From: Paenibacillus xylanexedens
Lineage (GTDB): Bacteria > Bacillota > Bacilli > Paenibacillales > Paenibacillaceae
Direction of reading: 5' to 3'
Length of the DNA stretch: 64,000 nt
Assembly: GCF_007676705.1 (NCBI RefSeq)
Contig: NZ_VEBF01000002.1
Span: 124,001-188,000 of the forward strand
The position numbers and the translations under genes are program-made. The notes under the pieces were generated by a model that saw nothing but the letters and a program-made list of their open reading frames with translations, was not told where the DNA came from and searched no databases. Shown one piece after another: positions 18,052-27,070 of this stretch (the first letter of the stretch is position 1; each line of letters opens with the position of its first letter).

Positions 18052-18914
18052 AGCTCGTCAGTCTGAAACACGGCGATGGTGAACAGGCAGCGATTGAACA
18101 TGGGGAACGATTCTTTCTTCTGGAGGAGATTAACAGGGTGGAAGGAAGCACATGGGGAACCTCCATAATGGAAATCTTGCAGCAAGGCCAGCTAGATGAG
18201 CTTGTCCAGTGGTATCAGAATTACGGGGATAGAACATGTTCATCGATCCCTTTTATACCTTCGGAGGGGGCCATACCTGCTCCTCTCTTCCGCCACCCTC
18301 GTAAGATCTGGGGAATTGGCATGAATTATGTGCAAAAAGCGATCGATCTCGCATCCACTCCTCCAGAGCGTGAGCCGGTCTGCTTCATGAAGCCGGACTC
18401 AAGCCTGATCGGGCCGGAAGAGTATATCCAGCTGACGGCTCAGGATGTGAATGTGACATCAGAAGCAGAGCTTGGCATTATCATCGGCCGAAGCTGTAAA
18501 AATGTGCCGGAAGAACGTGCGCAGGAGGTTATTGCCGGTTTCGCCGCAACACTGGATATGACAAACCAGGACATTCACGCACGGAACCCCAGATTCCTGC
18601 AGCGATCCAAGGTGTCCGATACATTTTTCAGTCTTGGACCCCAACTAATAACACCTGATGAAATAAGCGATCTGCAGAGTCTCGTCGTTGAAACTGTGTT
18701 GAATGATAAGGTTATTCATAGCAATATGGTGTCTCGCATGATTTATCATCCATGGTTCATTGTCTCGTATTTTTCACAGATGATGACTCTGCATCCGGGC
18801 GATGTGATCATGACAGGCACACCCGGGTCCGTCCAGATTCAGCAAGGAGATGTCGCCGAGTGTAGAATCAGTGGCTTTATGACGCTTCGAAATCCGGTAG
18901 GGGAAGTAGAATAA
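18048..18914 (+). CDS. Fumarylacetoacetate hydrolase-family protein
   Basis: A 288-residue cytoplasmic enzyme. The C-terminal FAH domain starts at KIWGIGMNYVQKAIDLAS and contains the metal ligands in ITSEAELGIIIG-type context (VTSEAELGIIIGR), then GFAATLDMTNQDIHAR and VIMTGTPGSVQIQQGDVAE. The family cleaves or isomerises 2-oxo dicarboxylate-like compounds; some members are annotated as ureidoglycolate lyases, which would fit ureide breakdown. The start overlaps the stop of the creatininase gene by four bases, indicating translational coupling. Confidence 0.87.
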   Translation: MKLVSLKHGDGEQAAIEHGERFFLLEEINRVEGSTWGTSIMEILQQGQLDELVQWYQNYGDRTCSSIPFIPSEGAIPAPLFRHPRKIWGIGMNYVQKAIDLASTPPEREPVCFMKPDSSLIGPEEYIQLTAQDVNVTSEAELGIIIGRSCKNVPEERAQEVIAGFAATLDMTNQDIHARNPRFLQRSKVSDTFFSLGPQLITPDEISDLQSLVVETVLNDKVIHSNMVSRMIYHPWFIVSYFSQMMTLHPGDVIMTGTPGSVQIQQGDVAECRISGFMTLRNPVGEVE

Positions 18915-18949
18915 ATCATCAGTAATTTTCCTTGGGGAGTGGTAATGAG

Positions 18950-19966
18950 ATGAACAAGTACAGACAAAAGGGAACTGTAGTTTTACTGGCAGCAATGTTT
19001 TCCTTATCCACATTGCTGGCGGCCTGCGGGAATCAGCCAACTGCTCAGAATGCCGCTGCTACGGGGGAAAGCGAGAAACTCACGGCAATTACACAGGTGA
19101 CGAACTGGTTTGCACAAGCGGAGCACGGGGGTCTTTATGCGGCAAAGGAACAAGGATATTACAATGAGGCTGGTCTCGATATGACCATCCAGGCAGGTGG
19201 GCCGCAGGTGTCTCCAACACAGATCGTGGCTTCCGGCAAGGCGCAGTTCGGACTTGCTACAGCGGATCAATTGCTGGTCGCTCGTGAAGAAGGAATCCCC
19301 CTTGTAGCGATTGCGACGATATTCCAGAAAAGCCCGCAGGGACTTATGGTTCATGCCAACCAGAACATGTCCTCCCTGGCCGATTTGAACAACCGCTCTG
19401 TATATGTGGGGACAGGCTCGGTGTTCTGGGATTTTGTGAAGAGTAAATACCAATTGGGCAACGTGAAGGAACTGGCATATACCGGTTCTCTGGCTCCTTT
19501 TGTAGCCGATGAAACGGTTGCGATTCAAGGCTATGTGACCAGTGAGCCGTACGAGATGAAGCAGCAGAATGTGGACGTTAATTTCCTGCTACTGGCGGAT
19601 GCTGGTTATAACCCGTATTCCAATGTGCTGTTCACCACGGAGCAGTATATACAGGATCATCCTGATATTGTGCGTGGTTATGTCGAGGCTTCGATGAAGG
19701 GCTGGGATTATTACAAGACCAATTATGATACCGTGAATGACGTCATTTTAAAGGAAAACCCTGATTTTACGAAAGAAAAGCTGAACTATGCCGCTGAAAC
19801 GCTTATCCCGTTCGTATACGAAGGTGATGCGGCGGAACACGGTGTTGGTTACATGACAGAGGAACGCTGGGCGGAGCTCGGAAAGCAGCTAAAGGAGATT
19901 GGGGCATTGAAAGAGGAGCCTGATGTCAGCAAAGTATTTACGGATGAGTTCTTGCCGAATTCCTAA
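18950..19966 (+). CDS. NMT1/THI5-type substrate-binding lipoprotein 2
   Basis: A 338-residue exported solute receptor. The signal peptide ends in a lipobox (STLLAACGNQPT). The mature protein carries NWFAQAEHGGLYAAKEQGYY and LDMTIQAGGPQVSPTQIVAS, the same pattern as the binding protein at 14021. The two are clearly duplicates that have diverged. There is no second ATPase or permease in the window, so both probably dock on the transporter at 12288-13994. ATG 18950 follows TTGGGGAGTGGTAATGAG. Confidence 0.87.
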   Translation: MNKYRQKGTVVLLAAMFSLSTLLAACGNQPTAQNAAATGESEKLTAITQVTNWFAQAEHGGLYAAKEQGYYNEAGLDMTIQAGGPQVSPTQIVASGKAQFGLATADQLLVAREEGIPLVAIATIFQKSPQGLMVHANQNMSSLADLNNRSVYVGTGSVFWDFVKSKYQLGNVKELAYTGSLAPFVADETVAIQGYVTSEPYEMKQQNVDVNFLLLADAGYNPYSNVLFTTEQYIQDHPDIVRGYVEASMKGWDYYKTNYDTVNDVILKENPDFTKEKLNYAAETLIPFVYEGDAAEHGVGYMTEERWAELGKQLKEIGALKEEPDVSKVFTDEFLPNS

Positions 19967-20014
19967 GAGATTCCTTTAGGAGATCAGTTTTACAACATAC
20001 GGGAGGGGAACCGA

Positions 20015-21349
20015 ATGAATGAACATTGGATAGCCGTATTGAAAGAACGCATGGATCCGGAATTGCTGCAGTGGGAGGAGGCGGCGCTTGCCAAATATTC
20101 GATGGATTATCATCACTTCTCTCCTGTGCTGGCCAGTCAGCTGCAGGGTAAGGTCGCCGATTGCATCGCCAGTCCGCGCACTGAGGAAGAGCTTGACGAT
20201 CTGCTCTCCATTGCAGCAGAGCTGGGAGTTCCGCTGACCATCAGGGGGAACGGCACCGGCAACTACGGTCAATGCGTTCCGGTCACAGGCGGAATCGTCC
20301 TGAATCTGGCCAAATACAACAAGGTGCTCGAAATGGGAGAAGGCACTATGCGGATCCAGGCCGGGGCTAGACTCGGCAAAATGGAATCCACTGCCCGCAA
20401 GGCAGGTTATGAGCTGCGTACGATGCCTTCCACCTTTCAATCAGCGACGATCGGCGGTTTTTTATGCGGCGGTTTTGGCGGTATCGGTTCGATCAGCTGG
20501 GGGACGATCTGGGATGGGCTGGTACGTTCTCTAAAAATCAAGACCGTTGAGGTTCATCCCCGTACCATTGAGCTCCAGGGGGACGAAGTGCTGCCTTACC
20601 TGCATACTTACGGTACAATCGGCATTTTATCCGAAGTGGAAATCAATCTGGCTCCCCGGGTGGAATGGATGCAGTGGGCAGTAACCTTTGACAGGTTTGA
20701 ACAGGCTTTTCGCTTCGGGCAGTCGGTTGCTGAGGACACTTCCTTGGTGAAAAGGCTAATCTCCATTCATGAATGGCCGGTTCCGTCCTATTTTCTTCCG
20801 CTTGATCTCCCCGCTGGTCGTGCTGTTGTATTGCTTGAAGTGGATACAGCCAACGAATCCCAACTTGAACGTATCCTATCGGAATATGAAGGTCATATGG
20901 TTATGAAGGTCTCTGCCGAGCAGTATCACAAAGGTGTAGGGGTCTCCGATTTCACATGGAATCATACGACTTTGTGGGCGCGCAAGGCAGACCCCGGCTT
21001 AACCTACCTGCAGCTGAATTTTGATCCATCCTGTGCCCTTGAGCAAATCTCATCTATGAAAAAGGAATATCCGGAAGTGATGAATCATATCGAATTTGCC
21101 CGGCAAAACGGAAATTTGCTGATCTCTGGCCTGCCACTGGTTCCCTTCACAACGGAGGAAAACCTGAATCAGTTGATGGAACTTTACGAGGAAAATCGGG
21201 TTATAGTCAATAATCCACATACTTGGGATTTGAAGGAAGGCGGGCGATCATACGCCCATGATCGTTTGTGGGAAATCAAACATCGTAACGATCCGAAGGG
21301 AATTTTGAATCAGGAGAAATTAAAGCGTTCGGCTGTTAGCGGTGTCTGA
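20015..21349 (+). CDS. FAD-binding oxidoreductase (glycolate oxidase/VAO type)
   Basis: A 444-residue flavoprotein. Residues about 45-230 form the FAD_binding_4 domain: the typical TIRGNGTGNYGQCVPVTGG loop, then NLAKYNKVLEMGEGTMRIQA, and FQSATIGGFLCGGFGGIGS around the pyrophosphate. The C-terminal half is the variable substrate cap. Such enzymes oxidise hydroxy acids or amines with oxygen or a quinone. ATG 20015 follows CGGGAGGGGAACCGA. It could remove the carbon skeleton left after hydrolysis, but its substrate cannot be deduced. Confidence 0.85.
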   Translation: MNEHWIAVLKERMDPELLQWEEAALAKYSMDYHHFSPVLASQLQGKVADCIASPRTEEELDDLLSIAAELGVPLTIRGNGTGNYGQCVPVTGGIVLNLAKYNKVLEMGEGTMRIQAGARLGKMESTARKAGYELRTMPSTFQSATIGGFLCGGFGGIGSISWGTIWDGLVRSLKIKTVEVHPRTIELQGDEVLPYLHTYGTIGILSEVEINLAPRVEWMQWAVTFDRFEQAFRFGQSVAEDTSLVKRLISIHEWPVPSYFLPLDLPAGRAVVLLEVDTANESQLERILSEYEGHMVMKVSAEQYHKGVGVSDFTWNHTTLWARKADPGLTYLQLNFDPSCALEQISSMKKEYPEVMNHIEFARQNGNLLISGLPLVPFTTEENLNQLMELYEENRVIVNNPHTWDLKEGGRSYAHDRLWEIKHRNDPKGILNQEKLKRSAVSGV

Positions 21350-21445
21350 TCAACGGGTGACGGAAGAATGGCGCAACCTGCAGCAGTTAACGTGCCATGC
21401 GGATTTTTATAGTCAATCCGTATCTACAGCAAAGGAGCGAGTTGC

Positions 21446-23128
21446 ATGAAATTTGGAAATGTGGTCATCCGCCGAAAGGTTCCTTGCACGATGCGCGACG
21501 GCATAACGTTGTATTCAGATATATACCTGCCGGACGAGACAGGAGAATTTCCTGTGCTGCTGATGCGCCAGCCTTACGGCCGGTCCATTGCCTCTACTGT
21601 TACACATGCCCATCCCGTCTGGTATGCCAGTAAGGGGTACATCGTAGTAATCCAGGACGTTAGAGGGCGTGGAGAGTCGGAAGGCGAATTTAATCCGTTT
21701 GTTCAAGAAGCAGAGGACGGATTTGATACCATCGCATGGGCAGCCGGTCTGTCCGGCTCGACCGGGAAAGTAGGCATGTACGGTTTCTCTTATCAAGGGC
21801 TAACACAATGGGCAGCAGCTTCCCTTCACCCCCCTGCGCTCAAGGCGATAGCACCGAGCATGTGTCCGGCAGACATGTATCATGGCTTATTTTATCCGCA
21901 TGGCTCCTTCGCACTTGGCAATCATCTGCCGTGGGCTTTCCAGCTGGCTCGTGACACAGCGCAAAGAGCGGGTGACTTCGAAACGGCAGAGCAATGCTCC
22001 CGATTGATGCGCAGCCCCGAGGAGATGCTCTGGAAAATGCCGCTGAATGAAAGACATCCGATTCTGGAGCAATATTTTCCCGCATTTTATGATTGGATCG
22101 ATTATCAAGCGTACGATGAGTACTGGGAGCGGATGAACTGGATCGACGAGATCGTCCGGGAACCGGTGCCGGCGTTGCATATTGGGGGCTGGTATGACGG
22201 TTTCCTCATGGGCACGTTACAGTCGTTCGAGGCTCTGCAAGCTACGGCCACTTCGGATTGTTTTCATCGGCTCATTGTCGGCCCGTGGGCTCACATTCCA
22301 TGGGGACGCAGAGCGAGCGGAATCGACCATGGAGAGCAAGCGGATGGTGGTCATCATCTGGAGCAGCTGCGCTGGTTTGATTATTGGCTGAAGGGCAAGG
22401 AAGACATGGAATTGCCTGGTGAACTGCCGATCCGATATTTTGACCAAATGAGTCATGAATGGCATACGGCGGAACAGCTGCCTTCTGTATTTGAGGATGG
22501 GTCCTCTCCGTCCGAATCTTTTTATCTGTCGGGGTCACAGACCCCGGCGAACGGTGCAGCAGGAGGCGGAAGACTCGAAAGGCATAAGGAAGACGTGGAG
22601 GAGGCTGTTCCGGATGTATTCGTATACGACTCGCGTCTGCCGATGCGTTTGGACTCTTACTTACCGTCCGACCGAACTGCCATTCAGGAACGGCAAGAGA
22701 TTCTGGTATATACGGGAGGACCGCTTGCAGAGGATATCCCGATTTTTGGGTCCCCGGAATTATCCGTTCAGTACCAAACATTGGGAGGTCCGACGGATCT
22801 GGTGGCCATCCTCACGACCCTATCCGAGAAAGGGACGGCCCGGCTACTGAGTGTGGGTCGCACGGAAATCTCCAGTGAAGGAGCAGATGCCTCCAATGAA
22901 TGGAGAATGGCGCGGATTCGGCTGCGTCCCTTGGCTGCTACCCTGCCGGCTGGCTCGTATGTCCGGCTTGAGTTGACAGGCAGCGCCTTCCCGTTATTCG
23001 CCCGGCATCCGAACGGTGTCTGGGATGAGACGAACAGCACGGGAACAGGTGGGTTGAAGATTGCCACCACGGCTGTTCGCAGTACTGAACAGGACATATC
23101 CTGTTTGAAGCTGCCGTTGAAAAGATGA
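21446..23128 (+). CDS. CocE/NonD-family alpha/beta hydrolase
   Basis: A 560-residue serine hydrolase of the X-Pro dipeptidyl-peptidase/cocaine esterase family. The N-terminal catalytic domain starts with KVPCTMRDGITLYSDIYLP, has DVRGRGESEGEF, and the nucleophile elbow YGFSYQGLTQWAA. The charge-relay histidine lies in VGPWAHIPWG. The C-terminal jelly-roll domain characteristic of the family follows from about residue 330. It hydrolyses an ester or amide bond; no signal peptide is seen, so it is probably cytoplasmic. AAAGGAGCGAGTTGC precedes ATG 21446. The 96 bases before it hold no gene. Confidence 0.87.
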   Translation: MKFGNVVIRRKVPCTMRDGITLYSDIYLPDETGEFPVLLMRQPYGRSIASTVTHAHPVWYASKGYIVVIQDVRGRGESEGEFNPFVQEAEDGFDTIAWAAGLSGSTGKVGMYGFSYQGLTQWAAASLHPPALKAIAPSMCPADMYHGLFYPHGSFALGNHLPWAFQLARDTAQRAGDFETAEQCSRLMRSPEEMLWKMPLNERHPILEQYFPAFYDWIDYQAYDEYWERMNWIDEIVREPVPALHIGGWYDGFLMGTLQSFEALQATATSDCFHRLIVGPWAHIPWGRRASGIDHGEQADGGHHLEQLRWFDYWLKGKEDMELPGELPIRYFDQMSHEWHTAEQLPSVFEDGSSPSESFYLSGSQTPANGAAGGGRLERHKEDVEEAVPDVFVYDSRLPMRLDSYLPSDRTAIQERQEILVYTGGPLAEDIPIFGSPELSVQYQTLGGPTDLVAILTTLSEKGTARLLSVGRTEISSEGADASNEWRMARIRLRPLAATLPAGSYVRLELTGSAFPLFARHPNGVWDETNSTGTGGLKIATTAVRSTEQDISCLKLPLKR

Positions 23129-23173
23129 AAAGCGAAGCATAAATTAAATCAATCAAAGTGAGGTTGAATGTAT

Positions 23174-23614
23174 ATGGTGAACATTCCAGGTCTGGTTGCT
23201 GGTAACTTTGAGAATTGTCCCGTCCACAAAATTTCCGCACAGGATACGAATAAGTTCATTTTACTGTGCGACAGGGAGCAGGTTCCTTTCACTTCATTTG
23301 TGGAGATCTTCGAGGTTGGAGGCAGAACTCCATCCAATGAACACCGGGAGGCTTATGAATATTTTTATGTGTTAAAAGGGGAGGGGCTTGCCAAAGTTGG
23401 AAACGAATATGAGACTCCGATCCGCCAAGGCTCATTCATTATTATTCCACCGGGCAACCATCACGATATTATCAACACGGGCAGTACACGTCTGTATTGT
23501 CTGACGACGATGGTACCGGACGAAATGTTCTCGGATATGATCAAAGCAGGTCCTGCCACCGAGCTGGATGAGGAGGATCTGGCCGTGCTTCAGGCACTGG
23601 CTACCGCGCAATGA
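23174..23614 (+). CDS. Cupin-domain protein
   Basis: A small single-domain cupin of about 146 residues. The metal-binding barrel is seen at EHREAYEYFYVLKGEGLAKV (histidine and glutamates of motif 1) and IPPGNHHDIINTG (motif 2 histidine). Cupins of this type are either small enzymes (isomerases, dioxygenases) or sensors. ATG 23174 is ten bases after GAGG; ATG 23168 is equally possible. Its stop overlaps the start of the amidohydrolase gene, so it belongs to the operon. Confidence 0.82.
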   Translation: MVNIPGLVAGNFENCPVHKISAQDTNKFILLCDREQVPFTSFVEIFEVGGRTPSNEHREAYEYFYVLKGEGLAKVGNEYETPIRQGSFIIIPPGNHHDIINTGSTRLYCLTTMVPDEMFSDMIKAGPATELDEEDLAVLQALATAQ

Positions 23615-24939
23615 GTGCAGAGCTGCGCTTCATTAATGTTCGCCTTCCGCACCGAGAAGACCTGTGTCTTTATGAAGTAAAGGCGAAGGATGGAAAATGG
23701 GTTAGCGTCCGTCGGCAGGACCGTTTCCTTGTTGCACGGGAAAGTGGTGCTTCCCGTCTGCTGGTCCCGCATCAGGCCGGATCGGATCTGAAACGGTTGG
23801 CAGACGCGGATTGCATCGATCTGCAGGGCGGCATAATGCTTCCTGGCCTGGTTGACTGTCATATGCATCTGGATAAAGCTTTTTCGCTTAAGCAGGTGTC
23901 GAACCGATCCGGCACACTTCATGAAGCCATTCTTAATTACAGCCAGGCTGTACAGATATTCAGCAAGGAGCAGCTGGCGGAACGCATGCTGACGGCCGCC
24001 AGAATGGCACTGAGCTACGGGACCACGACCATAAGGAGCCACCTTGACTTCCCTGTTCATTTGGGGAGAGAGGTGGCCTTTCGGACGATTGAGGCAGCCT
24101 TGGAAGTACGGGAGAAGTTGAAGGGCAGTATGGCTATCCAATATGCGCTCATGGTTCCGTTCCGCGGCAATCATGAAGCTGCGGATGAGGCAATCGAGGA
24201 AGCACTGCGGTTGGGAATAGATGTACTGGGTGGAGCCCCTCATCTGGCAGACGACCCTGAACGGGAGATTGGCAGGATTTTTCGGTTAGCGGAACGTTTC
24301 GGCGTACCCATTGATCTGCATGCAGATGAAAGTGATAATCCCGGAAAAAAAACCGTGCTGAGCATCGCAGAGCATACAATTCGCTACGGTTATCAGGGCA
24401 GAGTGACGGCAGATCATCTGTGCTCGTTGTCCGCAATGACGGAAAATGATGCACAGCATGTGATGGCGAAGATGAAGGAAGCAGGTCTGAACGCCGTAAC
24501 GCTGCCTGCGGTGAACATGTATCTTCAGGGACGGGAAGATCGCGGCCTGGTAAGACGGGGCACAACACGCATTCGCGAGCTGCTTGCAGAAGGCATTCCG
24601 CTTGCTGCGGCCTCCGACAATATTCAGGACCCGTTCCATCCGTTTGGCCGGGGGGATCTGATACAAATCGCCCAAATCACATCGTATGCGGCCCATATGG
24701 GCAGTGAACAGGATTTAGTACAGCTGCTGCGGATGATCACGGAGACACCTGCTGAGATCACAGGCTGCGACGGGTACGGAATAGAAGAAGGGCATGACTG
24801 CAACTTTGTCGTAACGGATGCTTCGGATATCACGCAGCTGCTATCAGGTACAAAAATGAGTCGCTGGGTGTATGCCTGCGGCAGATGGCAGTCTGCTTTG
24901 CATACAGCCCAGACGTTTGCGTCTGATTTGATAACATGA
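23611..24939 (+). CDS. Cytosine deaminase-like amidohydrolase
   Basis: A 442-residue metal-dependent hydrolase. Metal ligands are recognisable in order: VDCHMHLDKAF (HxH), the DLHADESDNPG segment, DHLCSLSAM and ASDNIQDPFHPFG (catalytic aspartate). This arrangement is that of cytosine deaminase and of the triazine enzyme AtzC, which hydrolytically remove amino groups from N-heterocycles. It therefore points to a heterocyclic substrate for the pathway. The gene overlaps the cupin stop by four bases (ATGA). Confidence 0.87.
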   Translation: MSAELRFINVRLPHREDLCLYEVKAKDGKWVSVRRQDRFLVARESGASRLLVPHQAGSDLKRLADADCIDLQGGIMLPGLVDCHMHLDKAFSLKQVSNRSGTLHEAILNYSQAVQIFSKEQLAERMLTAARMALSYGTTTIRSHLDFPVHLGREVAFRTIEAALEVREKLKGSMAIQYALMVPFRGNHEAADEAIEEALRLGIDVLGGAPHLADDPEREIGRIFRLAERFGVPIDLHADESDNPGKKTVLSIAEHTIRYGYQGRVTADHLCSLSAMTENDAQHVMAKMKEAGLNAVTLPAVNMYLQGREDRGLVRRGTTRIRELLAEGIPLAAASDNIQDPFHPFGRGDLIQIAQITSYAAHMGSEQDLVQLLRMITETPAEITGCDGYGIEEGHDCNFVVTDASDITQLLSGTKMSRWVYACGRWQSALHTAQTFASDLIT

Positions 24940-24996
24940 TTGGCAACAAAAGGGAATTACTGTAAGTTGAACACAGAAGAGAAAGAGGGTGGCAAG

Positions 24997-26577
24997 ATGG
25001 TTGCACAAGTCACAGGCACACAGACGATGGTAGTCAGTCCTCACTCTTTGGCCAGCGCGGCAGGAGCGCGTATTTTGCAGCAAGGAGGTAACGCCTTTGA
25101 TGCCGCCGTGGCGGTGAGCGCCTGTCTTGCCGTCGTATACCCACATATGACGGGACTGGGAGGCGATTCCTTCTGGTTGACCTATAGCAACGAAGATAGA
25201 AAATTCAGGGCATATAACGCGAGTGGACGTTCGGGCAGCCGGATTACCGCCAGCTGCTTTGCCGGCGAATCAGCCATCCCACAGCGGGGACCCCGAAGTG
25301 TCATTACCGTGCCGGGTATGGTGGACGGCTGGGATGCCATATTGCAGGAATATGGCTCGAAGACGCTGGCAGAGGTGCTTGAGCCCGCGATCCAATATGC
25401 ACTGGAAGGCTTCCCGCTGTCGCCGGACCAGCATGTCAATACAGCCGAGCGTTTCGATGTGCTGGCAGCTTATCCACAGACAGCCGCCATCTATCTGCCC
25501 GGAGGCAAGATCCCCGAGCAAGGCAGCCGCTTTGTGCAGTCTGCTTTGGGAAGCAGCCTGCTGCAGGTTGCGGACCAGGGCCGAGACGTATTTTATTCAG
25601 GCAGTGTTGGTCAGGAGATTGTTCGCTCCCTTAAGAAGCAGGGCGGTCTGCTGACACTGGAGGACTTTGCGAGACACAGAGGTGAATGGGTGGAACCGAT
25701 CAAAGGGAGTTACCGAGGACTTGATCTTTATCAGGTCCCTCCGAACTCACAGGGCTTTACTGGTATAATGGCGCTTCAAATTCTAGAAAAGTTTGATTTG
25801 GAGAGTATAGAGCATGGTTCCTATGAGTACTATCACCTGCTTGTGGAGGCGCTGAAGCTGAGCTTCCGTGACCGCGATCGTTATTTGACAGACCCACAGT
25901 TTTCCTCCATTCCCCTGGACCGGCTGCTATCCAAATCCTATGCCGCGAAGCTGGCGGCCTGCATCGATATGGAGCGAGCTCTGCCGATGGATACCCAGCC
26001 GGTAGGCCATGATACGGCTTATGCGGCAGTAGTAGACAGTGAGGGCAATGCCGTTTCATTTATCCAAAGCCTCTATTTTGAGTTCGGCTCGGCTGTGGTT
26101 GGGGGAGACACCGGTATTTTGCTGCAGAACCGGGGCTCGTTCTTTTCTCTTGAACCGTCGCATGTGAACAGGCTTGAACCAGGCAAAAGAACTTTTCATA
26201 CACTGATGCCAGCGATGGCTTGCCGCGATGGGAAGCCGTATATTTTGTACGGTACCCAGGGAGGAGAAGGTCAGCCGCAGACACAAACCGCGCTGCTGAC
26301 CCGCATGGTGGATTATCGCATGGCCCCCCAGATCGCTGTGCGTGAACCCCGCTGGGTGTGGGGAAGAACATGGGGAGAGACAACGCAAGAATTGAGAGTG
26401 GAAGGCCGAATTTCGGCAGAAGTGCAGCAGCGTTTACGGCTAGCCGGACACGAGGTACACACAGTTGAAGATTTTGCTAGAGTCATGGGACATGCGCATG
26501 CCATTATGATCGATGACAATGGCTTCCTACTCGGGGGCACAGACCCCCGCTGCGATGGTGCGGCTATCGGATGGTAA
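24997..26577 (+). CDS. Gamma-glutamyltransferase-family protein (oxamate amidohydrolase-like)
   Basis: A 526-residue Ntn-hydrolase precursor. The N-terminal part has MVVSPHSLASAAGARILQQG and NAFDAAVAVSACLAVVYPHM, the family hallmark. The predicted self-cleavage threonine is residue 340, in HDTAYAAVVDSEGNAVS, where standard enzymes have TTHYSVVD. There is no signal peptide, so it is cytoplasmic, unlike classical GGT. The purine-catabolism enzyme HpxW (oxamate amidohydrolase) belongs to this family and would suit the context. ATG 24997 is preferred, with GAGGGTGGCAAG upstream. It is the last gene of the cluster; I see no clear terminator after it. Confidence 0.85.
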   Translation: MVAQVTGTQTMVVSPHSLASAAGARILQQGGNAFDAAVAVSACLAVVYPHMTGLGGDSFWLTYSNEDRKFRAYNASGRSGSRITASCFAGESAIPQRGPRSVITVPGMVDGWDAILQEYGSKTLAEVLEPAIQYALEGFPLSPDQHVNTAERFDVLAAYPQTAAIYLPGGKIPEQGSRFVQSALGSSLLQVADQGRDVFYSGSVGQEIVRSLKKQGGLLTLEDFARHRGEWVEPIKGSYRGLDLYQVPPNSQGFTGIMALQILEKFDLESIEHGSYEYYHLLVEALKLSFRDRDRYLTDPQFSSIPLDRLLSKSYAAKLAACIDMERALPMDTQPVGHDTAYAAVVDSEGNAVSFIQSLYFEFGSAVVGGDTGILLQNRGSFFSLEPSHVNRLEPGKRTFHTLMPAMACRDGKPYILYGTQGGEGQPQTQTALLTRMVDYRMAPQIAVREPRWVWGRTWGETTQELRVEGRISAEVQQRLRLAGHEVHTVEDFARVMGHAHAIMIDDNGFLLGGTDPRCDGAAIGW

Positions 26578-26833
26578 ATCAGAACCGAGGCGTAGCCTTA
26601 ACAGTCATATATTAAACGGAAATATCATGTCGCTTTTTATTAGATGTTATGATAAATCTAGTATTGGACGGATTCTCCCACCGGTTTCCAGCCGAACAAA
26701 TTCCGGGTATGAACTGCGCTATTAATCTGGGCAGCGGGATTATTTTGTATCAATTATCAACCGTTGCCGTAACTCTCAGTAATTTGGGACATCTTGGTGT
26801 TGATGTTTCCGAATCTTTGTTTTGATACAAACA
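26578..26833. other. Gene-free stretch after the catabolic cluster
   Basis: Base composition drops back to A+T-rich here, marking the end of the G+C-rich island. No gene or hairpin is evident. Confidence 0.4.
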
Positions 26834-26983
26834 TGACGAGGGACAAGAACATATTCCTATTGAAGTCGCTATTTTAGCGGCTTTTTTATGTTATCGGTAC
26901 AAGTTCTTGTCCCGAGCCAAGGACAAGAACTTGTACCGATTGCCGAAATGAACAAGAACATGTTCCCATTCTCGATTAGATGA
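26834..26983. repeat. Family A repeat, near full length
   Basis: TGACGAGGGACAAGAACAT begins it; the central stem is intact (GGTACAAGTTCTTGTCC, loop CGAGCCAA, GGACAAGAACTTGTACC). The right end is slightly diverged (CTCGATTAGATGA). Confidence 0.88.
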
Positions 26984-27070
26984 ACCAATTTGAGTAAAAA
27001 TATAAAAATAAATGCAACATTTTACTGAAAATTGCGTTTATTTTATTTACCTTATGAGAGGAGATAGTTT

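Noticed and set aside
14082..26388. Many long minus-strand open frames across the catabolic cluster
   Set aside because: They mirror the G+C-rich plus-strand genes, have no ribosome binding sites and resemble no family.
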